From an uncultured bacterium (lineage in GTDB: Bacteria; Bacteroidota; Rhodothermia; Rhodothermales; UBA10348): a DNA stretch of 64,000 bases. Within the stretch, counting starts at the first letter, position 1. Each line of letters begins with the position of its first letter. The stretch is taken from positions 53,810-117,809 of the forward strand of contig CALIKL010000011.1 of the NCBI GenBank assembly GCA_938018055.1, in the 5' to 3' direction. A model generated the notes under the pieces. It was not told where the DNA came from, searched no databases, and saw only the letters and a program-made list of their open reading frames with translations. A program made the position numbers and the translations under genes. This document shows, one piece after another, positions 37,244 through 45,625 of the stretch.

Positions 37244-40200
37244 CGATTCAAAGCCTCCAATCTCGCCAGGGCTGGCTCGACTTCGTTTCCATCGGGATAC
37301 ATGGCCACAATCGTCTCATAAAGCCTGATGGCTTGACCGGTGTTGCCTTGCGTTTCAAAAGCTCCAGCTTGCGTAAACAAGCTTCGAGACAGCCATTCTG
37401 GATAGCCCGCAAACAAGGCCTGCATGCGCGAAAGGGTTTCAATGCCCTCATTCAAACGATTCTGCCTTATTTGCATGTCACCCAGCAGAAAAAGGGCCTC
37501 GGCTCCCGACTGGTCTCGGGCGCGCGAGGCTACCATGTCGTACAGTCGTTCGGCGTCCAGCGTGTCCCCGTTACTTTCCGCAATGCGTGCCAGTCCCAAC
37601 CAGGCAGGATAGGTTGTGTCGGAAGGGTCGCTTCCAGCTACAACTTCACGCAAAAGCTCCTCGGCTTCTGCCGAGCGCCCTTGTTGCGAGAGGGCCAAGG
37701 ACAGCCCGTATAACGCCTGTGCTCGTAAACGCTGATCTCCGTCGGCCGCTCGTTCCATGAATCGGAACATGGATTCTGCCTGGGTGACATTTCCAGCGAC
37801 CAGCAAGAGGTGCCCCAGTGCGCCTGCAGAAGGTCCCGCTTTCGGGCTGCCCGGGTGCCGGTCAACCACTTGCTGATAGGAGAGCATGGCTTGGTCTGTT
37901 ACGCCTTTGGCGTTGTAGGCCTCACCCAGATAGTAGTGCGCTTCTGCCATCAACATCTCGTCAGAGGCGCGGTCGAGGAAGACCACAAAATCCTCTATGG
38001 CCTCGTCTACCAGCCCAGCCTGGTACTTGGCTTCTGCCTGACGGAATCGAAGCTGATCAGACGCAGCGCTGCCTTCAAGTGCGTTGGCCAGCGAATCCAC
38101 CAATACGTCTGCCCGATCCTCCTGGCCGACCGCCATCAAGGCGAACTGGATGCCGGCGGCAGCATCTGCAACGAAGGGGCTGTCCGTGTAATCGGTCAGG
38201 ACGCGTTGGTATTCACGTACCGCCAGATCGACATCCCCCGCATTGAAATAGGCATCGCCCTTGCCGTACTGCGCCTTTGCCGCCAGCGGATCAAGCGGGT
38301 AGGAGGCAATCAGATCATCGTATTCCATGATGGCCTGTTCATACTCCTGATTCAAGAAGAACAGGTAGCCAAGTTGGTAGCGAGCCTCTTCCCGCCATTC
38401 ACTGGCTGGGTACGCTTGCAGCAGGTTGCGGAAGGTGGACATGGCTTCGAACGCGTCTCCCGAATTGGAGTAAGCCTGTCCAATCTGATAGAGCGAATAA
38501 TCATCCCCGGAGGCAGCCAATTGTCCGTAAACGCGAACGGCTTCGGGATAGCGCTTCAGAGCAAAATAGCTGTCAGCCAGACGCAGACGAGCATCTGTCC
38601 GATAAGGAACGGTTCCGCCTTCATCTCTGAAAGTGTCCAGAAAGCGCTCGAACCGTGGAATGGCATCGCCGTATTTCGCCTGACGAAAGAAAGACCATCC
38701 GAGGGCGTATTGCGCCGCATCCGCATGCTGCCCGGAGGAGTATTCCCTCAGATAGCGAGTGAACAGATTCTCTGCCGTTGCAAATTGACCGGTTTGGAAG
38801 TGACTCTCTGCAGCCCAGAAAAGCGCATCTGAAGCTCCCGGAGCGTTCGGATTCGATGTAAATAGATCCATGAAATCACGGGCAGCTTCGTCATAGACCC
38901 GGTTTCTGTAGTTCAGCCACGCTTTTTGAAATATGATTTCGGAAGCAAGGCTGGCGTCCACCGATCCCAGATCGATAGCCGCGTCAAAAGCATCGTGGGC
39001 GCCATCAAAATTACCGAGGGCGACTTCAGTGTTGCCAAGGTGCTTCCAACCCTCACCGGCTACGGGTGATTCAGGATACGCCTCTACCAGATTGCGGAAG
39101 GCTTCCCGTGCATCGCTCCATCGACGCAATTCATACAGCGTGATTCCCAATTCCAACCACCCGCGATCAGCCAGACGATGCCTGGGATATTGGTCAAGAA
39201 AGGCGCGATAAGCCTGTGCTGCACCAGGCAAATTCTCGGCTCGACGCAGGTTGACCCCCACGTAGTACGCAGACTCAGCTTCAAGAGGCTCGAAGCGCTC
39301 GTCGACGACACGTTGGAAATTATCTGCTGCCCACTGCCAGGCGCCCTCGTGGTGGTAATTCCATGCCAGACCGTACAGGGCGCGCTCGAAGTAAGGCGAA
39401 TTCGGGTTTCCTTCAGTGAAATGGCGATAATTGACAATCGCCTGTTCACTGTTGCGTGTCTGATTCTGACTTTCTGCAAGCAGGAATATGGCACGATCGC
39501 GCGCGTCACCTGTTAGATTGGGAAGTCGGCGTTGGATTTCGCCTGCGGCACGATCGAATTTTTCGATCTCGTAGTAGACCTCGGCGAGAGCCAGTCCCAT
39601 GTTACTCGCGAAAGGAGATGCCCCGAATTGGTTATCCAGCCTTTCGAAAGATGCTGCGGCCTGGTCATATCGACCGAGTTGGACCTGGTTGAAAGCAATT
39701 GCATAGGCGGCTCTCGGTGCGACTTCCGTTCGTGGGTAGTCGCTGACGATGCGCTCCAAATAGCCGATAGCCTCGTCCGGTCGTTTCAGCTGATACGCAG
39801 ATTCTCCCATCCAGTAGAGCGCTATCGACGCCTGTTCGTCGGTTGGCGTTCCTTCCAGGACCTGCTCCAGGGTCAAAATGGCGCGGTCGTAGTCATTCTC
39901 CTCAAAAAAGTACTTTCCGAGAGAGAGGCGACTGCCAAAGGCGTACGGATGACCGGGGTAACGATCTTCAAAAGTCCTGAGCAATCGGATCGCATCATCT
40001 TCACGACCCAGAGCGAGATAGGACTCAGCCTGATGGTACATGGCATCAGGCGCTCGATGATGCTCTGGATACCTGTCAACGAAAGTCTCGAAGGAACGGG
40101 CCGCGTTCGCAAACAGGTTACTGTTGAACAGGCGCAACCCATCCTGAAACTGGTCCGAGGCAGATTGGTCAGCGGGTTGTGCCCAGGCGGACCCCGCCAG

Positions 40201-40299
40201 CAGAAAGGCACACATCAACCCGAAAACTGAGAGAGAGGCCGCCCGAGTTGATAAGGAATAAACTGGACTGGATACCGTCAGTCCTTGCGGTTCGGTCAT
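37240..40299 (-). CDS. Large periplasmic TPR protein (about 1,000 aa)
   Basis: After a signal peptide (ASLSVFGLMCAFLLAGSAWAQ), the whole protein is built from some twenty-five TPR-like units, with many motifs of the kind AxxFERFLDxYP. Repeats such as LFSNLFANAARSFETFVDRYP and FQTGQFATAENLFTRYL recur throughout. The Y-P-x-S/H-spaced units resemble the CpoB/YbgF and BamD type. The ORF opens at ATG 40383, but ATG 40299 gives a cleaner signal peptide (1019 aa). It is the first gene of a cluster with the barrel protein, HU/SPOR protein and exbBD. It probably acts as a periplasmic scaffold; the partners are inferred from context. Confidence 0.82.
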   Translation of the reverse strand: MTEPQGLTVSSPVYSLSTRAASLSVFGLMCAFLLAGSAWAQPADQSASDQFQDGLRLFNSNLFANAARSFETFVDRYPEHHRAPDAMYHQAESYLALGREDDAIRLLRTFEDRYPGHPYAFGSRLSLGKYFFEENDYDRAILTLEQVLEGTPTDEQASIALYWMGESAYQLKRPDEAIGYLERIVSDYPRTEVAPRAAYAIAFNQVQLGRYDQAAASFERLDNQFGASPFASNMGLALAEVYYEIEKFDRAAGEIQRRLPNLTGDARDRAIFLLAESQNQTRNSEQAIVNYRHFTEGNPNSPYFERALYGLAWNYHHEGAWQWAADNFQRVVDERFEPLEAESAYYVGVNLRRAENLPGAAQAYRAFLDQYPRHRLADRGWLELGITLYELRRWSDAREAFRNLVEAYPESPVAGEGWKHLGNTEVALGNFDGAHDAFDAAIDLGSVDASLASEIIFQKAWLNYRNRVYDEAARDFMDLFTSNPNAPGASDALFWAAESHFQTGQFATAENLFTRYLREYSSGQHADAAQYALGWSFFRQAKYGDAIPRFERFLDTFRDEGGTVPYRTDARLRLADSYFALKRYPEAVRVYGQLAASGDDYSLYQIGQAYSNSGDAFEAMSTFRNLLQAYPASEWREEARYQLGYLFFLNQEYEQAIMEYDDLIASYPLDPLAAKAQYGKGDAYFNAGDVDLAVREYQRVLTDYTDSPFVADAAAGIQFALMAVGQEDRADVLVDSLANALEGSAASDQLRFRQAEAKYQAGLVDEAIEDFVVFLDRASDEMLMAEAHYYLGEAYNAKGVTDQAMLSYQQVVDRHPGSPKAGPSAGALGHLLLVAGNVTQAESMFRFMERAADGDQRLRAQALYGLSLALSQQGRSAEAEELLREVVAGSDPSDTTYPAWLGLARIAESNGDTLDAERLYDMVASRARDQSGAEALFLLGDMQIRQNRLNEGIETLSRMQALFAGYPEWLSRSLFTQAGAFETQGNTGQAIRLYETIVAMYPDGNEVEPALARLEALNR

Positions 40300-40618
40300 G
40301 ATGGAACGAATACGTCGATGAATGACTGAATGATCGATGAGCCCGTATGACGCCTGCCAACGCGACCCGGCGTCTGGTTTCATGTCCGGCAGCGGCCCGA
40401 ACCGGACGGGCTTCTTTACCCGCTTCGCTTGTGTACGTTTCCTGATATACGTCCTCTGAACGTATTTGGCCCTGGCTGATTGTATGAGGCACGGATGAAG
40501 GCAACTGCGAAAGCTGGATGGTATCTTTGTCGGGTTTGCTAAAAACCACCGGGCTCGCGCGGGAATAAGACCAGATCAGTCGGTTCAGCGGGCCACGCAC
40601 TATCATCCTTCCTGCACC
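40300..40618. other. Divergent intergenic region between the TPR gene and the PfkB kinase
   Basis: This 319-bp gap must hold the promoters of both divergent genes. An exact TAnnTTTG box (TATCTTTG at 40522-40529) points toward the kinase, about 90 bp before its start, but I see no TTG at the proper distance. A short stem (GCCCG/CGGGC, 40395-40411) followed by TTCTTT is too weak to call a terminator. No other gene is visible. Confidence 0.3.
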
Positions 40619-41545
40619 ATGAGCTTGCTTGCCGTTGGCACCGTTGCCTTTGATCAGATTGAAACGCCTTTTGGAAAACGGGATCGCGCATTAGGCGGTA
40701 GCGCCACCTATCTGACGTTGGCCGCCCGCTTCATGACGGATGACATCAACCTGGTTGCCGTGGTCGGCAATGACTTTCCTGAAGAGTATGTGGATGTCCT
40801 CCGCAGCCGCCAGATCAACCTGGACGGTCTGGAGTTTCGAGACGATCAAAAAACGTTCGCTTGGGGAGGACGCTATCATTACGACCTGAACAACAGAGAC
40901 ACGTTGTTCACAGACCTTAACGTGCTTTCTTCTTTCAGTCCGGTCTTGCCTGCTCATTACACGGGAAGTCGGATTGTATGCCTGGGCAATTTGGATCCAA
41001 CCGTCCAGGCAAGCGTGATGGATCAGTGCGCATCTGCTGATATGGTGCTGTGTGATACGATGAACTTTTGGATCGAATCAACACCGGACGCACTGGATGC
41101 GCTGCTTGCCCGCGTGGACTGCCTTGTAATCAATGACTCGGAAGCCAGGGAGTTGGCGAATGAGCCGAACCTGATCGTTGCAGCTCGTAAGATTCGTGAC
41201 CGCGGTCCACGCATCCTGATCATCAAGAAGGGAGAACACGGGGCGCTGATGTTCGCCGAAGATTCCATTTTTTCAGTCCCCGCCTACCCGCTGGAAGATA
41301 TTCAGGACCCAACAGGGGCAGGAGATGCCTTCATGGGTGGCTTTGCCGGCTATCTTTCCGGATGCCGGGAGATTGATCTCAACGCATTGAAGCATGCGCT
41401 GGTCTACGGCTCAGTCATAGCCTCATTCACAGTGGAGCAGTTTGGACCTGAAGGCCTCTACGATCTGACGAACGAAGACATTCTCGCGCGTATCGCTTCG
41501 TTCCGCGACCTTACGGCCATTCCATTCGAGCAAGTATCCGGCTGA
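40619..41545 (+). CDS. PfkB/ribokinase family sugar or nucleoside kinase
   Basis: A 308-aa kinase of the PfkB family. The N-terminal LGGSATYLTLAARF is the substrate-loop glycine motif, and the C-terminal DPTGAGDAFMGGFAGYL is the second PfkB signature with the catalytic Asp. The mid-region DTMNFWIESTPDALDALLARVD and LVINDSEARELAN are typical of the ADP/ATP fold. The substrate cannot be told; adenosine, ribose and fructose 6-phosphate are options in the family. It is a single gene, convergent with the acidic membrane protein (27 bp apart). Confidence 0.88.
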   Translation: MSLLAVGTVAFDQIETPFGKRDRALGGSATYLTLAARFMTDDINLVAVVGNDFPEEYVDVLRSRQINLDGLEFRDDQKTFAWGGRYHYDLNNRDTLFTDLNVLSSFSPVLPAHYTGSRIVCLGNLDPTVQASVMDQCASADMVLCDTMNFWIESTPDALDALLARVDCLVINDSEARELANEPNLIVAARKIRDRGPRILIIKKGEHGALMFAEDSIFSVPAYPLEDIQDPTGAGDAFMGGFAGYLSGCREIDLNALKHALVYGSVIASFTVEQFGPEGLYDLTNEDILARIASFRDLTAIPFEQVSG

Positions 41546-41572
41546 CCACGCTCAAGCGTCACATTCGAGACG

Positions 41573-42964
41573 CTACGACTGCATATTCAAATGCGCAGTC
41601 GCAGTTGGCTTCCAATCCTGTTCAATCAGATCGGGATCGATACGAAAGACCTGCGCCAGACGACGAACTTCCGAAGTGGATAACTGCGCCAACCGCGTGA
41701 GGCTGGCATAGCCCAACTCATCCAGCAAGGAAAACGAGTCAGGATCAAGAGAAACGATGGATTGAATCAATGCCTTGTCCGTCACCCGTGTGCCGGCCGC
41801 TTGCGTCGATTCTTCCAACTGTGGAGACCAAACCTGAGATTCGGTATGTGACGGTCCGGTTTCAGCGGGTTGACTGTGAGCAAGTGAAACGCCCGACGCG
41901 GTGAGCATATCGTGTAAGGATCGAAATACCGGAATCGTCGACTCAGACAGGGCTTCATCATTTGGGTATTCAACAGGGGCCTGCTCAGTTTCAAGCGTCG
42001 CCGGTTCTGAACCGGTGTCCGGGGCAGGGATAGCAGCGTGCTCTTCAAGGTCCTCGCCAGAGTACCCATCCTTCACATCCAAGTCCTGGTGGTGCCCGGG
42101 GCGGTCGGCGTTCCAGTGAATGGCAAAAGGCGCATTCTCAAGATCCGGCGCACTCTCCATATCCTCTGAGTCCGACGATGATGAGTCCGACGATGAAGAG
42201 TCCGGCGATGATGAGTCAGATTCTGCCATTGCATCGGACTCTGGAGTCACTGAGAGCTCCTCAACGCGGGGCGCTTTGAAAAGAGACTCTATGTCGGTCG
42301 GCACCGGGGCTATCCCTGACTCTCGTTTCGTGTCCTCTGCTTCTGATGATCCCAGTACGTCTGCCTCCTCCTCATCGGACGGGCCATCTTCAGTGATTGC
42401 TCCAAAGATGGCATCCATGTCCTCTTGTGTTGCTGCTTCGTCGTTTTGATCCTCGTTTACGGCTTCGAATGACCTTTCTTCCGTTTCCGTTTCCGGTTCC
42501 GGGATAATGTGCTCTTCCGCGTTGGAGGCTTCATGCCCGACAGGAAAAGGCGCAGAAGGCGATTCGTCATCGGCTTCAACGTCAACGAAAACTGCTTCCT
42601 CCTCGTCAACATCCAGGTCAGGACGATCGTCAGTTGTCAATTCGTCGATCTCTCGTTGCAGCAATTCCTTCTCTACGCGATGGTCCTCTTTCAAAATGGT
42701 CAATTCGAGTCGGAGCTGCTCCAATTCTTCAGACGCGTGATCTGACGATTCCGAGGCGACCAGGGGAGGACGATGAATACGCGATGTGGACTCCTGGAAA
42801 CGCTCACGACTCCATTCCAGCCTCGTTCGGCGAAGGTCTTGTCGTTGCATTTCCATTTCCAGCAACTGGTCTTGCCACCGGTATCGAGCAAACCAATACC
42901 CGCATGCACCACCGACAAGGGCGCTTATGGCAATGGTCAGGATTAACGAGGTCATGGCAGGCAA
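41573..42964 (-). CDS. Membrane-anchored acidic protein with helix-hairpin-helix-like C-terminus
   Basis: I do not recognise the full protein. Residues about 5-25 form one membrane helix, followed by a short coiled coil (QDLRRTRLEWSRERFQ, and LEQLRLELTILKEDHRVEKEL). A very acidic, low-complexity linker fills most of the 463 aa, including a serine/aspartate-rich part coded by 15-bp tandem repeats. The last 60 residues (SFSLLDELGYASLTRLAQLSTS...) resemble the helix-hairpin-helix domain that Bacteroidota proteins share with '5' DNA nuclease-like' annotations. A single-helix anchor with a DNA-binding-like tip is unusual. Function is not known. Confidence 0.6.
   Translation of the reverse strand: MPAMTSLILTIAISALVGGACGYWFARYRWQDQLLEMEMQRQDLRRTRLEWSRERFQESTSRIHRPPLVASESSDHASEELEQLRLELTILKEDHRVEKELLQREIDELTTDDRPDLDVDEEEAVFVDVEADDESPSAPFPVGHEASNAEEHIIPEPETETEERSFEAVNEDQNDEAATQEDMDAIFGAITEDGPSDEEEADVLGSSEAEDTKRESGIAPVPTDIESLFKAPRVEELSVTPESDAMAESDSSSPDSSSSDSSSSDSEDMESAPDLENAPFAIHWNADRPGHHQDLDVKDGYSGEDLEEHAAIPAPDTGSEPATLETEQAPVEYPNDEALSESTIPVFRSLHDMLTASGVSLAHSQPAETGPSHTESQVWSPQLEESTQAAGTRVTDKALIQSIVSLDPDSFSLLDELGYASLTRLAQLSTSEVRRLAQVFRIDPDLIEQDWKPTATAHLNMQS
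42171..42215. repeat. Three 15-bp tandem repeats inside the acidic protein gene
   Basis: The unit TCCGACGATGATGAG occurs three times in a row with one or two changes, coding Ser/Asp-rich residues in the linker of the acidic protein. It is in frame, so copy-number change would only lengthen or shorten the linker by five residues. Confidence 0.8.
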
Positions 42965-43065
42965 CAGAAAGCGATGAGGCAGGACGGCGGAGATGGGCCG
43001 AGAACCCTCGTGAACAAGAATCGTTGGTCAGGCAGCTATCCTTGATTCAGCCGATTACTGGAAGA

Positions 43066-44067
43066 ATGAGTCGATTTATATGGTACTGCTTGGCAATCGT
43101 TTCGTTTTCTCTGTCTGGATGCACAGGTGATCAGGCTGAGATGCCAGGATTAACTGCCGAGTCAGATGGAATCAGAATCGATGTGGAAAGCGCAGATGCT
43201 GATCGGTTACTCGGGTTTTATTTCGGCGGCTTTGCCCGACTTTCGGGAGGCGATCCCGTAGAGGCCGGACTTCTGGAAAAACGTAAAAAAACGTGGTTTT
43301 TGCGAAACGAAGATGCATGGTCAGATGACATGACCGAGGTGGCCAAAGGCCATCTTTCTGCTTTGCTTGTCAGCCTCGATGGTAAAATGCAGCTTGTAGA
43401 GGAGGAGCTGGAGTCATTCGTCAGGACGTCCTATTACGATGTTCGTGCTTTTCCGACAACGTTGGATTCCCTGAAGGCTCACCTGGGATCGTGGAATGAA
43501 CCATCGTGGTTCCGCATCTCCCTGAGAGGCAGTATGGTGCCGTTGGAGCGGACAACGTGGGTGCGTCGAAGCCGAATCGAATCGGCTCTGGATCGGATGA
43601 GCGCCCTTGGGGATTCTGTTATATATGAAGTCGGGACGGTCTTCATCGGGGAGCACCGGGATCAAGGTGAGATCGTTGAAACCACCGTCATGCAAAAGCG
43701 GGCAGATGGTTTTTGGGATTTCTGGGCCTACGATGCATCTGGGCAATTGCTTGATCGCATCCGAAAGGAGCCACGCGACATGTTGATTCCGACCCGGTGT
43801 ACGGGCTGTCACTTTGGGGATCGGCAGTTCGAACCTGAAAGGAGTTACCCCGGATTCGCTCAGCCTGGACCGCGCGGTGAACGATCCCTGGAAATCCCTG
43901 AACAATGGCGGAATCCTGTGTTGGCGACCTCTATCCAGGAGCATGCGCGTCGAAGCGATACGATTCTCGGACTGTATGTGACGCTTTACCTTGCAGAGGC
44001 TGCCTCGAGTCAGGGTGCCTCTTCTCCCTATCTGGAAAAGTTCGGAATTGACTCCACCGGGCAGTAG
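43066..44067 (+). CDS. Lipoprotein with a single CxxCH heme-binding motif
   Basis: Predicted lipoprotein: MSRFIWYCLAIVSFSLSGC is a good type II signal, and the mature part starts TGDQ. A single c-type heme motif, CTGCH (in IPTRCTGCHFGDRQFEP), lies about residue 245. The rest has no domain I know. The ORF opens at 42634, but those residues run antisense to the acidic membrane protein. ATG 43066 gives 333 aa. Axial-ligand His or Met residues are not obvious. It could be an electron-transfer lipoprotein or bind metal differently. It lies 24 bp before folB, so expression may be linked. Confidence 0.6.
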   Translation: MSRFIWYCLAIVSFSLSGCTGDQAEMPGLTAESDGIRIDVESADADRLLGFYFGGFARLSGGDPVEAGLLEKRKKTWFLRNEDAWSDDMTEVAKGHLSALLVSLDGKMQLVEEELESFVRTSYYDVRAFPTTLDSLKAHLGSWNEPSWFRISLRGSMVPLERTTWVRRSRIESALDRMSALGDSVIYEVGTVFIGEHRDQGEIVETTVMQKRADGFWDFWAYDASGQLLDRIRKEPRDMLIPTRCTGCHFGDRQFEPERSYPGFAQPGPRGERSLEIPEQWRNPVLATSIQEHARRSDTILGLYVTLYLAEAASSQGASSPYLEKFGIDSTGQ

Positions 44068-44091
44068 ATTCTTCCACACCCAAGAATTGCC

Positions 44092-44460
44092 ATGTCGTCA
44101 GGAATCGTCCGTCTCAATAATGCCGTCTTCTATGCACACCACGGAGTGATGCAGGAAGAGCATCGCATTGGTGGTCGGTATGAAGTCGATATAGCGATGG
44201 AGGTCAATTTCGAGGATGCCGCTCTCGAGGACGACCTCAATAAAACGGTTGATTATGAGCGCGTCTACAGTGAGGCTCGAGATATCATTACTGGAAACAC
44301 GTTCTACCTGATTGAGCGGTTGGCTTATCTGATTGCCCATCGCATTTTGGATCAGGAGCCCATGGCAAAGTCTGTGGAAGTCACGGTCCGCAAAGCCAAT
44401 CCTCCTGTAGGCGGTCCCTGCGATTGCGCTGAAGCCGTGTACAATGCCTTGCGCTCGTGA
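44092..44460 (+). CDS. folB: Dihydroneopterin aldolase
   Basis: Folate pathway enzyme that splits dihydroneopterin to hydroxymethyl-dihydropterin and glycolaldehyde. The short fold is covered: VFYAHHGVMQEEHRIGGRYEVD near the start, the catalytic Glu and Tyr context in VDYERVYSEARDII, LIERLAYLIAHRIL, and the C-terminal VRKANPPVGG. 122 aa is normal. It overlaps sixA by 4 nt (GTGA). Other folate synthesis genes are not in the window. Confidence 0.93.
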   Translation: MSSGIVRLNNAVFYAHHGVMQEEHRIGGRYEVDIAMEVNFEDAALEDDLNKTVDYERVYSEARDIITGNTFYLIERLAYLIAHRILDQEPMAKSVEVTVRKANPPVGGPCDCAEAVYNALRS

Positions 44461-44948
44461 AAAATCTTTATCTCATTCGACACGGAAAATCGGATTGGAA
44501 TGCTGACTATGATCAGGATCATAACCGTCCGCTGAACCAGCGCGGGCAACGCGATGCTGTAAAAATCGGTACCTATCTGAAGCGCGCTTCGGTTCAGCCG
44601 GATAGGATTCTGTGTTCATCTGCTCTTCGCACACAGCAAACATTGGCCTTGTTGAATGAAGCGACGGGTTGGCGATCCGAGGTACACGTAGAGCAGGATC
44701 TCTATCTGGCTGATCCTGATGAAGTGATGCGATTCATTGCCTCCCAACCTGATTCTGCAGAGACGATCGTCGTGATCGGACATCAGCCATTCACGGGAGT
44801 GGTGGCCAGCCACTTTCTGGGCGGTCGGTACCTGGAAGTCCCAACGGCCTGTGTGATCGGTATTGAATTTGATAGTGCACGCTGGTCAGAAATTATCACC
44901 GAGGAAGGGCGTCTGCTGATGCATGTGCTTCCTCGCAGATTGGGCTGA
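44457..44948 (+). CDS. sixA: Phosphohistidine phosphatase SixA family
   Basis: Histidine phosphatase of the RHG family that can remove phosphate from phosphohistidine in signalling proteins. The N-terminal LYLIRHGKSDWN holds the catalytic His, and the second His is in VIGHQPFTGV. 163 aa is typical. It starts with GTG overlapping the folB stop, indicating coupling. No histidine kinase is in the window, so the substrate is unknown. Confidence 0.88.
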   Translation: MKNLYLIRHGKSDWNADYDQDHNRPLNQRGQRDAVKIGTYLKRASVQPDRILCSSALRTQQTLALLNEATGWRSEVHVEQDLYLADPDEVMRFIASQPDSAETIVVIGHQPFTGVVASHFLGGRYLEVPTACVIGIEFDSARWSEIITEEGRLLMHVLPRRLG

Positions 44949-44982
44949 GTGTCCTATGGGGGAATCATAGAAACTGCAACTC

Positions 44983-45581
44983 ATGGTATTGGGCGCTGAT
45001 GCGGATGTGTCAGGGTGGTTGGAAGCGCTTGGTTCCAAGGAAGGCTGGGAAGTGATTTCGGGAGAGACCGATCGAAAGGATATTGATGTCATTGTTCTCG
45101 GATCCGACGGCGATGTGAATGCCGATTGGCTGGCGGCTTTCAAGGAGAAACAGACCGAATGCCTCGTGCTCGCCTCGAGACTGATTCATGGATGCATCCT
45201 ATGCGAAAGCGCAGCCGGGATGGCATACCCATGAATCCGGACGAGCCATCTGTCATGAATCTGTGTTGGTCCTCAGATGACATGCCCAATCAAGCTACCA
45301 TGCTAACGGTGCTGACCGAGACTGAAGACACGCCGAGGGCATGGCTGGAAACAGGAGAGCATTTGATGCAGGTACTCCTGGAAGCCTCTGGATACGGCGT
45401 TAATGCGGCCATTATGAATTTGCCTGCCACATCCACGGAAGTGCGAGAGATGATCACGTCGCATGTAGGATGCTCGGGAGATCCGATTCTGCTCGTGCGC
45501 TTTGGGCGACCAAGTCGCAAGCTGGTCACATCTCGACGCCCTTTGGTAGGTTTGATGCTGCATCCGGGATTTCGGCACTAG
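44983..45581 (+). pseudogene. Broken gene: nitroreductase-like C-terminal fragment with upstream frame
   Basis: Two overlapping frames cover this stretch. The first (44983-45234, 83 aa) starts MVLGADADVSGWL and looks like part of a Rossmann-type fold. The second (open to 45581) contains DTPRAWLETGEHLMQVLLEAS and ends with RFGRPSRKLVTSRRPL, close to the end of Acg-type FMN nitroreductase-like proteins. A single frameshift between about 45126 and 45234 would join them into one protein of about 200 aa, but the FMN-binding N-terminal half of a nitroreductase would still be missing. Decay is the simplest reading; two small genes are less likely. Confidence 0.5.
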
Positions 45582-45625
45582 GTTACAAGACAGCCTTGCC
45601 CAGGCTGAAAGCCCTTCATCCCGAT

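Noticed and set aside
37810-38832. A 340-aa + strand ORF inside the TPR gene
   Set aside because: Fully antisense to a clear TPR coding frame; no family motif and no start signal.
40522-40529. TATCTTTG as a full promoter for the PfkB kinase
   Set aside because: The -7 box is exact, but no TTG lies at the proper distance, so it is only mentioned within the intergenic entry.
42171-42215. Tandem repeats considered as CRISPR-like
   Set aside because: Units are contiguous with no spacers and in frame with a coding sequence.
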